From Spirochaetales bacterium (lineage in GTDB: Bacteria; Spirochaetota; Spirochaetia; DSM-2461): a stretch of DNA of 64,000 bases. Numbering within the stretch: the stretch's first letter is position 1; each line of letters starts with the position of its first letter. The stretch spans positions 62,001 to 126,000 of the forward strand of contig JAFGXR010000003.1 of NCBI GenBank assembly GCA_016936555.1, read 5' to 3'. Positions 25,662 to 33,611 of the stretch are shown piece by piece. The notes beneath the pieces were generated by a model. The model worked only from the letters and a program-made list of their open reading frames with translations. It was not told where the DNA came from and did no database searches. The position numbers were made by a program, and so were the translations under genes.

Positions 25662-26419
25662 AGATCCACCCTCTCCCGGCTTTTCCGGGTATGTTCTCTC
25701 ATTCCCGGATCAAGAGGGGAGTGAATGGAAATCCGGGGAACCTCCATTCCGTGCTTTTCAAGCTGAGTTCTGAAAAGGGATGAGGATTTCTTCAGCAGCT
25801 TTCGAACCGACTCGTCGGATGAGCTGAAAGAGCAGCTGCGCAGAGCCGGACCGTCCTCGAGTAACACAGTTATTTCCCCGAGTCGGGAAGAGGAAAAATC
25901 GAGACGGCATGACAGGGTTTCCTCCTCATCCCGGTTTTTTCCGGGATCGCGGCCCTCCGGGCGGACAGTCAGTTGCCAGGAACGATCCATCCCCGGTACG
26001 TGCCGGCCCGAAATAAGATAAAGAGGTTCATCGTGCCAGTTCAGGTTCTTCAGGGCGGCTTTCAGATCCTCAAGACCTTTTTTAAGCTGCACCGGCATGC
26101 CCGACAGGTTCTCCTCCATCCAGAGAGAGAGGAATCTTTCGGCGATTTTCATGTCCAGACTGCCGGGAAGCGGTTGTGCCGTCTCGAGCAGAGAGAAAAG
26201 TGAGATGAGCACCGGCATGCCCGACCCCTTTGCAGGGACCCTTAGACTTTTCAACCTCCCGATCAGACTTTTCAAATCAGATTCCGGGATTTTTTCCCGA
26301 TCAAGCTTTATCTTCACAGCCGATTCCGATTTTTCAGCGGATAATGCGCCTTTTGCTGACGGACCGTTCTCCCGGCTTATCTTCCCGTGCGGCAGTAGAT
26401 TTTTCTTTTCGATTTTCAT
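25652..26419 (-). CDS. FliK-like hook-length-control domain protein
   Basis: 255 residues. The N-terminal ~50 residues are charged and disordered-looking. The region around 150-235 matches the FliK C-terminal domain pattern: a strand of the SCRLDFSSSRLGEITVLLEDG type, then a helix with the form ESVRKLLKKSSSLFRTQLEKHGMEV. This domain contacts the FlhB C-terminus, and here the next gene is exactly such a domain, so the pair may act as an alternative or auxiliary export switch. It is shorter than typical FliK and lacks a clear ruler region. GGGGA lies seven bases before the ATG. Confidence 0.7.
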   Translation of the reverse strand: MKIEKKNLLPHGKISRENGPSAKGALSAEKSESAVKIKLDREKIPESDLKSLIGRLKSLRVPAKGSGMPVLISLFSLLETAQPLPGSLDMKIAERFLSLWMEENLSGMPVQLKKGLEDLKAALKNLNWHDEPLYLISGRHVPGMDRSWQLTVRPEGRDPGKNRDEEETLSCRLDFSSSRLGEITVLLEDGPALRSCSFSSSDESVRKLLKKSSSLFRTQLEKHGMEVPRISIHSPLDPGMREHTRKSRERVDLWG

Positions 26420-26452
26420 AGATGATTCCCCGATTCAAGTATCGGCGGAATT

Positions 26453-26494
26453 ATAAAAAAAAGCGCAGAATTTACCCTTGCGGTATCTGCGCTT
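26453..26494 (-). terminator. Rho-independent terminator or attenuator before the FliK-like gene
   Basis: On the minus strand AAGCGCAGA (26486-26494) pairs perfectly with TCTGCGCTT (26461-26469). Between them an inner TACC/GGTA pairing closes a short loop. Eight T residues follow. It lies about 35 bases upstream of the FliK-like start, so it would stop transcripts entering that operon, or end a separate small RNA. Confidence 0.7.
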
Positions 26495-26700
26495 CAAAAC
26501 CGTGAACTGTTGTTCACCATAACCTCCTGGGGAGATTATCTGTTAAAAAGTCAAAATTCGAAACCTTTCAGTTTTGGTGGCTCACCCTCATTATTCAACA
26601 ATAATCAGCCTCCTAAAAATCAAAGATTCTGTTCCGAAGAACTTGTTATAAATATAAATCCACAGCAGGTCGGAGGCAACATTTTTTTAAAAATAATCAA
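26494..26700 (-). ncRNA. Possible leader RNA with three mini-ORFs
   Basis: This gap has no normal gene. On the minus strand, in order, it holds a 20-codon frame from an ATG at 26682; a GTTC-TTCG-GAAC hairpin (26630-26641); an AGGAGG (26609-26614) seven bases before a TTG that opens a 16-codon frame (26551-26601); a second AGGAGG (26523-26528) before an ATG/GTG that opens an 8-codon frame ending at 26494; a GTGAAC/GTTCAC hairpin within that last frame; and the terminator. This is how a translation-controlled attenuator or a short structured RNA could look. No known riboswitch motif was matched, and no firm promoter was found. The remaining 26701-26805 is A+T-rich with nothing recognised. Confidence 0.35.
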
Positions 26701-26805
26701 CGTTTTTTCAACACCTTTTCACAATTGCGTAACTTTATGCACATAAAAAGTAAACTTTGAGTCGGAAACCTCGAAAGCGAATTCTCACTATCCCCAGAGA
26801 ACTGC

Positions 26806-26834
26806 TTGAAGCATGGAACTCTGTAAACTAATCT
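26806..26834 (+). promoter_or_regulatory. Promoter placed for a leaderless start
   Basis: TTGAAG (26806-26811), 17 bases, TAATCT (26829-26834), then six bases to the ATG at 26841. No Shine-Dalgarno is present. Confidence 0.55.
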
Positions 26835-26840
26835 TTATAT

Positions 26841-28202
26841 ATGACCAGAAAACCAGCCGCCTTTCTTCTGTTATTCTCTTTATGTCTCTTTCCTTTTTTC
26901 GGAGAAAGCAAACCGGTTAAACAGATACTCATAGTACACTCCTATCACCAGGGACTTCAGTGGACTGACAGCATCACCGAAGCGGTAGAAAAGACCTTCG
27001 CAGAAGCCGGAGGGAACTACGAACTGTACTTTGAATACCTGGATACGAAAAGGAATTCCGGTCCCGAATACTTCCAGCGGCTCACCGAATTTGAAAAACA
27101 GAAGACCCAGCTCGCGGAACTGGACTTCGACCTGATTATCTGTTCCGATAACGACGCCCTGAATTTTCTCGCCTCCAACGGAAAGGACCTGTTCGGCCCC
27201 ATTCCCATAGTCTTCTGCGGTGTCAACAATTTTACTCCGTCCATGCTGCAGGGGCAGAAAAACATTACTGGCATTACGGAAACTCTTGATTTCGAATCCA
27301 ATCTGAAGGCAATGGAAAAACTTCACCCCGACAGGTCGCATATACTCTTTATAGTTGACAGGACATCGACAGGAAACGCCATAACGGAAGAGCTGCAGAA
27401 TATAATCGGTGAATACGAAGGACAGTTCACATTCGAGTACCTGAGAGATTTTTCCGTTGAAACAATTGATGAGACATTGAGCAGTCTGACCAATAATGAT
27501 CTTATTTATCTGCTCGTAATGAACATAGATCGCAACGGAACTTTCATATCCTACAGCAAGGCCATATCACTGGTCCGCAATGCCGTAAACGTTCCCATAT
27601 ACGGATCCTGGGATTTTTATTTCGGCAAAGGGATTCTGGGAGGTATGCTCATATCCGCAGAGCGTCAGGGAGAACAGGCCAGCCGGATCGCCCTTCAGAT
27701 TCTGGAAGGGGCCAGACCCGAAGAGATCCCTGTCGAAATTGGCGCCGGGAATGAATTCCGGTTCGATTACCGGGAAATGGAGAGATTCGGTATCGGCAAA
27801 TCGGCACTTCCGCCGGGCAGTATCATAGAATTCGTCCCGGACTCTTTCTTCAAACGGCATGAAGCAACACTCTGGACCATAGGCCTAACGGCTGTTCTTT
27901 TCCTGCTGATTCTCATATCCGTCAGCCTCTATCTGCGGAACAGGAACCACCGGCTTGAGGAAATGAACCGCCTTCTCGATGAAAGGGTTCAACAGGCGCT
28001 TTCAGAAGTCAACACGCTGAACGGACTGCTGCCTATCTGCGCCCATTGCAAAAAGATACGCGATGACTCAGGGTACTGGAACAGGCTGGAAACCTATATC
28101 AAGAAACACAGCAACGCCGAATTCTCTCACGGCCTCTGTCCCGACTGCGCCGCTGAACTATACCCGACTCATTTTAAAAAGAAGGAAGAGGAGACCTCAT
28201 GA
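26841..28202 (+). CDS. ABC_sub_bind-type periplasmic sensor fused to a cytoplasmic zinc-ribbon module
   Basis: 453 residues. A signal peptide or anchor (1-22) is followed by a periplasmic-binding fold (~28-325) of the ABC_sub_bind type (ILIVHSYHQGLQWTDSI). One membrane helix at ~338-362, a coiled coil, and a C-terminal ~55-residue module follow. That module has Cys-Ala-His-Cys, a KKIRDDSGYWNRLETYI stretch and Cys-Pro-Asp-Cys. The same module is known at the ends of PAS, GGDEF and receiver proteins and probably binds zinc. The layout is that of a transmembrane receptor rather than a transporter subunit. Its output is unknown. The stop overlaps the next ATG (ATGA). Confidence 0.8.
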   Translation: MTRKPAAFLLLFSLCLFPFFGESKPVKQILIVHSYHQGLQWTDSITEAVEKTFAEAGGNYELYFEYLDTKRNSGPEYFQRLTEFEKQKTQLAELDFDLIICSDNDALNFLASNGKDLFGPIPIVFCGVNNFTPSMLQGQKNITGITETLDFESNLKAMEKLHPDRSHILFIVDRTSTGNAITEELQNIIGEYEGQFTFEYLRDFSVETIDETLSSLTNNDLIYLLVMNIDRNGTFISYSKAISLVRNAVNVPIYGSWDFYFGKGILGGMLISAERQGEQASRIALQILEGARPEEIPVEIGAGNEFRFDYREMERFGIGKSALPPGSIIEFVPDSFFKRHEATLWTIGLTAVLFLLILISVSLYLRNRNHRLEEMNRLLDERVQQALSEVNTLNGLLPICAHCKKIRDDSGYWNRLETYIKKHSNAEFSHGLCPDCAAELYPTHFKKKEEETS

Positions 28203-28783
28203 AAAAAACAGCTATCACCGTTTCAATACTGATACTGAGCACCTTGATTCTATCGGCTCAGGAGAACGGAAAAGTCAAGGCGGGATTTCATATTCTGGGC
28301 GGCGGACGCTATGATGATGTGAGAATGTGTGTCGGATCACCTCAGGGGGTAAAAGGCGGTCCGATTATGGAAGCCTATTTCGATATCCGGATTCCCGCCG
28401 GAGAAAAGGGAACGCTGGTTGTAAATATTCCCGTGCTCAGGCCGATTCTCTTCGGAGTGTCTTTCGGAATGCTTCAGCTGGAACCTCAGGTTACTTATGA
28501 GCACCTGTTTCCAATGAATTCAGACAAAATAGATATTGTTCTGGGGGGAGGACTGGGTGCCGTATTCCACTACGGCCCCGATTACAACTCCACTCCCGAT
28601 GACAAAGGCGAATCTTTTTTTTCCATTGGACCTCTTATCACAGCATCAGCGGGAATGGTCTTCCACAGCCGGAGCGGCGACTGGACACCGGGAATAAAAG
28701 TTTTCTACGCACCGCTCTTTTCTCCTGATTATAAAACCGGTCAGGTACTGGGAGGAGGAATGGAACTGCATTACGGATTTTAG
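28199..28783 (+). CDS. Exported protein, probable small outer-membrane beta-barrel
   Basis: 194 residues with a signal peptide (KKTAITVSILILSTLILSAQ). The mature part has alternating hydrophobic and glycine-rich strands (GGRYDDVRM, FGVSFGMLQLEPQVTYEHLF, VLGGGLGAVFHYGP) and ends in an aromatic residue (HYGF), as outer-membrane barrels do. I do not recognise a named family. It is coupled by ATGA overlap to the periplasmic receptor gene upstream, so the two probably serve the same envelope function. The 3' end overlaps the convergent Cys-rich gene by four bases. Confidence 0.6.
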   Translation: MKKTAITVSILILSTLILSAQENGKVKAGFHILGGGRYDDVRMCVGSPQGVKGGPIMEAYFDIRIPAGEKGTLVVNIPVLRPILFGVSFGMLQLEPQVTYEHLFPMNSDKIDIVLGGGLGAVFHYGPDYNSTPDDKGESFFSIGPLITASAGMVFHSRSGDWTPGIKVFYAPLFSPDYKTGQVLGGGMELHYGF

Positions 28784-29001
28784 CCGTTCTGTGCGATATG
28801 CATATAGGCACGCTCTTTCTCATGAGGAAAAAGATCGGGAAGCATTTTATCGGCACCCAGGCTATTGGCAACCATATATCTGGCACAGTTCAGATTATTT
28901 TTCCGGCAGTATTTCTCTTTCAACTCTTCGACCTGGTCAGGCATATTTGCCAGCTGACCGTTGAAAAAAGGACATTTATTGATGAATTCGCAATCACCCA
29001 T
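28780..29001 (-). CDS. Small four-cysteine protein
   Basis: 73 residues from the ATG at 29001, ten bases after AGAGG; an earlier ATG at 29070 would add a 23-residue tail unlike the compact family. It starts GDCEFINKCPFFNGQLANMP, later KYCRKNNLNCARYMVA, giving Cys-x5-Cys and Cys-x6-Cys pairs that could hold zinc or an iron-sulfur cluster. Proteins of this shape are widespread in anaerobes as conserved hypotheticals; the function is unknown. It is convergent with the barrel-like gene and lies in line with, but downstream of, the split kinase. Confidence 0.65.
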   Translation of the reverse strand: MGDCEFINKCPFFNGQLANMPDQVEELKEKYCRKNNLNCARYMVANSLGADKMLPDLFPHEKERAYMHIAQNG

Positions 29002-29089
29002 TGTATAAAGAACCTCTTTTGAAATTATCTTATGACTTGATATTTTTCTTCTAATATATGATTTAGTCAAGAATAAGATAGGCGATTAA

Positions 29090-30706
29090 TCAGAAAGAGA
29101 GTATGAGATCGGTCCCTTCATCATCGCTGGAGGTGAATGTAAGCCCGGCGCCGATGGCGTGGGACATCAATCTGGCGCTGTACGTACCGAGACCCGTTCC
29201 CGATTTTTTGTTCATTGTGACGTATTTTTCGAAAAAACGCTCTCTGATCTCAACAGGGATAACACCTCTATTGTGGACGGAAATAGAGAGCGACGGCGAT
29301 TGGTCGACCCGTACTGTCACATCGGAATTTTCAGGGGATGCTTCGATGGCGTTTTTTATGAGATTGCTCAAAATCATCTGAATAAGGATTTTTTCCGTCA
29401 TCCTGATGATTTTATCGTCCTTCTCCGCTTTTTTACCGTCTATGAAAATCTTTACGTTAATCTTTTTTTTCGATCTCAATTCAGAAAGATCCGCTTCGAT
29501 CTGCCTCAGCAGAGCCAGAATGTCCGTCTCTTCCGGATCGGGCTCCCAGGTTCCCTCCTCGATCCTGTAAAGATAACGGGACGCTTCGATCAGCTGTTTC
29601 ATCGTCAGTCCGGAATTTCTGATGATATTCAAATATTCGCGGAACTCATCACTGAGATTTGTATCGGCGAGCATTATGGCGGGAAAACCAATGACAGAGT
29701 TAAGCGGGGTTTTCAGATCATGACGGATAACCCTCTCCATATCGGTTTTGTAGCGCTCAAACTCACGCCATTCTGTCAGATCGGTAAAACTGACGATTTT
29801 CCCTGTTATTTCGCCTTTATCATTTGTCAGTAAAGCGGAATAACGGGCAACGGTTTTCTCCTTCCCCTCTTTTGATATAAGAGTTCCCACAGATTCCCCC
29901 GATTTATCAAAATGGTACTCAGCCAGAGACTGCTCGAGCCGGGGAACCAGAATCGTTTCATTGACACCGACCATCTCTTCCTTTCTGTAACCCGTCAGCT
30001 CTTCGGCCTTCATGTTGAAATCGAGAATCCGGCCTCCCTGGTCCACCGTATAAGCGGCGCTGGGATTATTGTGAAAAATCAAATCAGAATATTCCATGGC
30101 GGAATGGAGTTCTGCTGTCCGTTTCTGAACCTCTTCACTGACGCGGGCCAGGTTCCGCTCGAGAATCCAGCTGTTCAGAATATTTACCGCTCAAATGATG
30201 ATGATGAAAAACAGGGAATAAACCAGATAGGACGGGGAAAAAACCTGAACATCCTTTTTCAGAAAATAGAGGATAATTAAATAAACAACACAATAGAGTG
30301 TTATCGGTATGGAAAATTTCCGCCCCCCGTATATGGATGCGAAGGAAATCATTAAAACAAAATTCAGGATCTCCACTTCCCTGTATTCCCCCAGAACCTG
30401 GGAGAGAGAGAGAATAAAAGTAAAGGCGAATAGAACAAACAGAACAGTTATTCTGTAATATCCGCGAATAAGCAGAATAATGAGAAAAGGTGACAGTATT
30501 CCGATAATCAGAAATCCCGGATTATCCCATAAATGGCCCGATAGAAATTCCTTAACGGAAAATGCTGAACAGAAAAAAAAGACGGACAGAAGTATCAGGA
30601 GCAGGAAAAAAGCCTTGTTGCGCTCAGTGGAATCAAGAGAACTGTATCGTTTATAAAATCTTTCACTTCCTATCATTTGAGAAAAGCTAAAAACGCAATT
30701 ATGCAC
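29090..30706 (-). pseudogene. Membrane PAS histidine kinase interrupted by an in-frame TGA
   Basis: The membrane half (30706-30194, ~170 codons, five or six helices) ends in FFIIII and then TGA at 30191-30193. Reading straight on in the same frame gives 31 sense codons, rich in Glu, Arg and Leu as in a linker helix, which lead directly into a PAS domain at 30097. Next come HisKA with VIRHDLKTPLNSVIGF and an ATPase domain with NLIKNAIEASPE and GTGLGTYSARL. The parts therefore make one ~538-residue kinase broken by a single nonsense codon. The kinase half could still be made from the ATG at 30097, without its anchor. Sequencing error, mutation or read-through are the options. The start is a GTG at 30706; GGAGGAG lies upstream. 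Confidence 0.8.
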
Positions 30707-30738
30707 ATACCCTGTTTAACTCCTCCGCTTTTACACTA

Positions 30739-30767
30739 ATTATCATATCTTCAGACCCCAGATTCAA
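30739..30767 (-). promoter_or_regulatory. Promoter of the interrupted kinase gene
   Basis: TTGAAT (30762-30767), 17 bases, GATAAT (30739-30744) on the minus strand. Transcription would begin near 30732, giving a leader of about 26 bases with GGAGGAG, unlike the leaderless genes nearby. Confidence 0.5.
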
Positions 30768-30788
30768 ATATCCCGGGTATAAATCGGT

Positions 30789-30817
30789 TTGTTTTATGAT
30801 TTTAAAAAGTGTACAAT
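30789..30817 (+). promoter_or_regulatory. Promoter that fixes the start of the following gene
   Basis: TTGTTT (30789-30794), 17 bases, TACAAT (30812-30817). Transcription would begin near 30824, so the ATG at 30796 would not be transcribed and the ATG at 30829 is the likely start, with a leader of about five bases. Confidence 0.5.
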
Positions 30818-30828
30818 TGATGCAGCAC

Positions 30829-31845
30829 ATGAATGGAGAAAACTCACTGCCCAGACTATTTCTCATACTCTTTTTTTCAGGCTTTACGACCGTATTTCTC
30901 TACTCCTTCGATCTGCTGATTATTGATTCACAGACGGCGAATCCCTACACACCGGTCAGAGAATCCATGGTGGAGGAACTGGCCAGGAGAGGGTTCGTCG
31001 AAGGAGAGAGTCTCAATATTAAAATATGGTCTCTGGGCAACCAGGAGGGCATGGCGAAAAGAGCCTGGTTAAGGGAAAAAGAAAATGATTATGATCTGAT
31101 ATTTCTAAACGGAACCGTTGCGGCAACACAATTCGGAAATTTCGCTCTCGATGATTTCAGATATAAGTTTCTTTTCGGAGCCGTCACGGATCCTGTCGGT
31201 CTCGGTCTTGTCAAAGATTTCACAAGCCTGCCCGCCTCCAATTTTACCGGCGTAGCCTATCCGGTACAGGTTCGGGAAAGATTAAGATTTATTATGGATA
31301 TTCTACCGGAAGCGAAAGATATCGGCTTTATCTATGCAGACATGTCACAATCCCGCAGTTACCGCCTCTGGCTCGATGAAATCCTGCAGGAAGAAGAGTT
31401 CAGTTCCCTGCAATTTCACTACAGAATCGTCGAGTTCGTTCAGAGCGAAGCCGGGCACGTCAGAATGGCCATGCTCTCGGAAAAGCACATAAAGGAACTG
31501 AATCCGATCGTGGATCTGTTTCTCTGTCCCAACGATCAGATGGGAGTCCAGCCGGAATATGCCCGAACGGTTCACCGGCTCTCCGAGAAACCTCTGATCG
31601 GACTGGGGGAAAAGGATGTGATGGAGGAATGGGGAGCCGTGATGTCCATTTACCCCGATCTGAATCAGATGGGAATCCAGCTTGCCACTATGGCCGAAAA
31701 GATTTTTAACGGAACGTCCGTTCAGGAGATTAAGCCCCAATGGCCCCGCACGGGCATGGCCTTCAATTTAAAAGAGGCGGAAAGGCTGGGGATAAAAATC
31801 CCCGCTTCTTATATCGAAATGGCCGGAAATAAAGTGATACGTTAG
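30829..31845 (+). CDS. ABC_sub_bind-type periplasmic binding protein
   Basis: About 338 residues. An N-terminal hydrophobic segment (PRLFLILFFSGFTTVFLYSF) serves as signal peptide or anchor. The rest is a two-lobed binding fold of the ABC_sub_bind family, with features such as an EELARRGFVEGESLNI segment, GAVTDPVGLGLV and a C-terminal MAFNLKEAERLGIKIP, typical of the family end. It is related in fold to the receptor at 26841 but has no membrane helix or zinc-ribbon at its C-terminus. No permease or ATPase gene is adjacent, so it may feed a sensor such as the neighbouring kinase rather than a transporter. Confidence 0.78.
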   Translation: MNGENSLPRLFLILFFSGFTTVFLYSFDLLIIDSQTANPYTPVRESMVEELARRGFVEGESLNIKIWSLGNQEGMAKRAWLREKENDYDLIFLNGTVAATQFGNFALDDFRYKFLFGAVTDPVGLGLVKDFTSLPASNFTGVAYPVQVRERLRFIMDILPEAKDIGFIYADMSQSRSYRLWLDEILQEEEFSSLQFHYRIVEFVQSEAGHVRMAMLSEKHIKELNPIVDLFLCPNDQMGVQPEYARTVHRLSEKPLIGLGEKDVMEEWGAVMSIYPDLNQMGIQLATMAEKIFNGTSVQEIKPQWPRTGMAFNLKEAERLGIKIPASYIEMAGNKVIR

Positions 31846-31894
31846 TCTCAAAGGTCTGAACTATCTAAAAAAGCCGCTGATCCTCACCCTTTGC

Positions 31895-31922
31895 TTGACA
31901 TTGTTAACCGGCAGACTAAACT
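31895..31922 (+). promoter_or_regulatory. Strong ferritin promoter
   Basis: A perfect TTGACA (31895-31900), 16 bases, then TAAACT (31917-31922). Transcription near 31929 would give a leader of about 40 bases that contains the GGGGAGGAAA Shine-Dalgarno. This contrasts with the leaderless genes. Confidence 0.65.
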
Positions 31923-31967
31923 TTTTTATAACGGCGCTCTTTTTACGCAGTCGCCGGGGAGGAAATT

Positions 31968-32453
31968 TTGAATAAGAAAATGCTTGATGCCTTGAACGGG
32001 CAGATTAATGAAGAATTGAATTCCATGTATATCTACATGGCTATGGCCGCCGATCTCGATGAAATGGGATGGGGAGGAATGGCTCACTGGATGAGGAAGC
32101 AGGCGCAGGAGGAGCTGGCCCATGCCCTGAAAATTCAGGGTTATGTAAAAGACAGACAGGGCCGCGTTGTTTTCAAAGCCATTGGAGAGCCTCAGTTGAC
32201 CTGGAATACACCTCTGGAGCTTTTCAAGGGAGCCCTTGCCCATGAGCAGCATATTACGGGAACCGTCCACAAGCTGGTCAAACTGGCCCGGGAACTCGAC
32301 GATATCGCGACGGAAGTCTTCCTGAACTACTTCGTATCCGAGCAGGTTGAAGAAGAGGACGCCGCTCATGAAATCGTCGACGCTCTTGAAAAAGTCGGAA
32401 ACAGCGCAGGCCCTCTCTATCAGGTCGATTCCTGGCTGCGCAAAAGGGAGTAG
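31968..32453 (+). CDS. ftnA: Ferritin (non-haem iron storage protein)
   Basis: 161 residues, the normal length. Di-iron ferroxidase ligands appear as LNGQINEELNSMYIYMAM (Glu), HWMRKQAQEELAHALKI (Glu and His) and FVSEQVEEEDAAHEI (Glu-Gln-Val-Glu-Glu). It oxidises and stores iron in a 24-mer shell in the cytosol. The start is a TTG four bases after GGAGGAAA. No Fur-type box overlaps its promoter. Its likely partners in oxidative-stress defence are rubrerythrin at the window start and the metal importer near 36.2 kb. Confidence 0.95.
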   Translation: MNKKMLDALNGQINEELNSMYIYMAMAADLDEMGWGGMAHWMRKQAQEELAHALKIQGYVKDRQGRVVFKAIGEPQLTWNTPLELFKGALAHEQHITGTVHKLVKLARELDDIATEVFLNYFVSEQVEEEDAAHEIVDALEKVGNSAGPLYQVDSWLRKRE

Positions 32454-32482
32454 GAATTATTCTGCCTGATGCAATCTCTGTC

Positions 32483-32516
32483 CCGGTTTCTCCGCGACTT
32501 CCTGCGGGAAAACCGG
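32483..32516. terminator. Hairpin between convergent genes
   Basis: CCGGTTT (32483-32489) pairs with AAACCGG (32510-32516), with an inner CCGC/GCGG stem and an eight-base loop. There is no T tract on either side, so it may be a weak or factor-aided terminator, or may protect 3' ends of the ferritin and convergent AlkZ-like transcripts. Confidence 0.4.
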
Positions 32517-32555
32517 ATAATGGTCTGAAGAGATCTCTTTTCTGAAGCCTTTCAC

Positions 32556-33611
32556 TCAGAATCGCATCAGCGATGAGTATCTCCTCAGCACGGTTTCATG
32601 AGGCGGATAGACTTTCTCGATGGCTTTCTCAATATCGGAGCGGAATTCTTTTTTTTCCTTTTCAGTGACATCGAGAATGACATTTTCCAGCTCATTGGGA
32701 CCAAAACAGAAACGGCCCGAAACAATGCCGATGAAATCCCCCTGTTTCATGATGTAATGGAGCGTTTTATGGGGTCCGGGATTAAATCTGTCTTTCAGCA
32801 GCAACTCTTCTGACCGGACAAGATAATCATTCAGATCCAGAATATATGTTTCATCGGGAATGACTCCCCGGCAAGATAAAATCTCATCTTCATCATCCGC
32901 CAGAATATACCCGACGGTTCCCGGAACTTCTTTCTGCAGGAGTATACCTTCCTCAGCAAGAGATGATAAAGCCTGTTTGATATCCCGGTTCGGCAATCTG
33001 GTAAATGATTTGATCATGGTCTCATGGGCAAACACGTTGAGAAAGACAAAGCGCTTTATCACTTCGCCGAGAGCTGCTTCCCTGGAAAAAGCATTCAGAT
33101 CCATATGTGAGAACTCGTCTTCAAGCAGATACCAGGATCTGTCCCACTCGCTATCCACCTGGTCTTCAAAAACCACAAAGGCTTTCTGAAGCTTCTGCAG
33201 AGAGGCGGATATTTGCCTGGACAGCAGACCCGTTATCTCTTTAATCATCTCGATATTCATGGGGCCTTCGGTTCTGAGGACATTCAGAACGGCAAGATCA
33301 TGACTGTTATACAGCGAAACATCTTTTCTGTAGGCCGCCATAAACAGAGGCAGTTCATCGGCAAAAATATAGCCGACGCTGCCTCCGCGGAAGCGGCCTT
33401 TGATTATGGTTCTGTCAGAACGCCTGTGATCATTAAGTTTCCTGTCATCAACATCGGTTCGATACTGAATAACCGGCGGTTCCCCGGGCGTCGCCCAGAA
33501 GAGAGTCGGCACAGGAGACATAAGGCGGAACAGCTCCTCATATTCCATGGCTTTATGGCCATCAAGGAGATTCTGCCGCTTCAGTCTCAGGTAATTGATC
33601 GATTGTATCAT
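32556..33611 (-). CDS. Winged-helix AlkZ-like (HTH_42-type) protein
   Basis: 351 residues. The layout fits the AlkZ-like winged-helix family. An N-terminal region with a RGGSVGYIFADELPLFMAAY motif corresponds to the family's 'RGT-x-H-x-DLP' strand. It is followed by tandem winged-helix segments (LAVLNVLRTEGPMNIEMIK, then ITGLLSRQISASLQKLQ) and a C-terminal domain. Family members include interstrand-crosslink DNA glycosylases, but the catalytic Gln-x-Gln motif is not obvious here, so enzymatic activity is doubtful. The ATG overlaps the TGA of the upstream regulator gene, so they are co-translated. Confidence 0.6.
   Translation of the reverse strand: MIQSINYLRLKRQNLLDGHKAMEYEELFRLMSPVPTLFWATPGEPPVIQYRTDVDDRKLNDHRRSDRTIIKGRFRGGSVGYIFADELPLFMAAYRKDVSLYNSHDLAVLNVLRTEGPMNIEMIKEITGLLSRQISASLQKLQKAFVVFEDQVDSEWDRSWYLLEDEFSHMDLNAFSREAALGEVIKRFVFLNVFAHETMIKSFTRLPNRDIKQALSSLAEEGILLQKEVPGTVGYILADDEDEILSCRGVIPDETYILDLNDYLVRSEELLLKDRFNPGPHKTLHYIMKQGDFIGIVSGRFCFGPNELENVILDVTEKEKKEFRSDIEKAIEKVYPPHETVLRRYSSLMRF

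Noticed and set aside
26461-26494. T-box riboswitch before the FliK-like gene
   Set aside because: Only ACCGC resembles the T-box; the conserved surrounding bases and antiterminator partner are absent, and the downstream gene is not amino-acid related.
26530-26682. c-di-GMP (GEMM) riboswitch in the same leader
   Set aside because: I looked for the CACGCA...GGGACGCAAAGC core and found no match.
26510-26746. A 78-codon plus-strand frame in the gap before the receptor gene
   Set aside because: It has no Shine-Dalgarno and low-complexity composition, and lies over elements that make more sense on the minus strand.
30191-30193. Selenocysteine read at the TGA in the split kinase
   Set aside because: The position is in a membrane helix with no redox role, and no SECIS-like hairpin is evident just downstream.
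30796-30828. ATG at 30796 as start of the periplasmic binding protein
   Set aside because: It lies between a -35 and a -10 box with 17-base spacing, so it would not be in the transcript made from that promoter.
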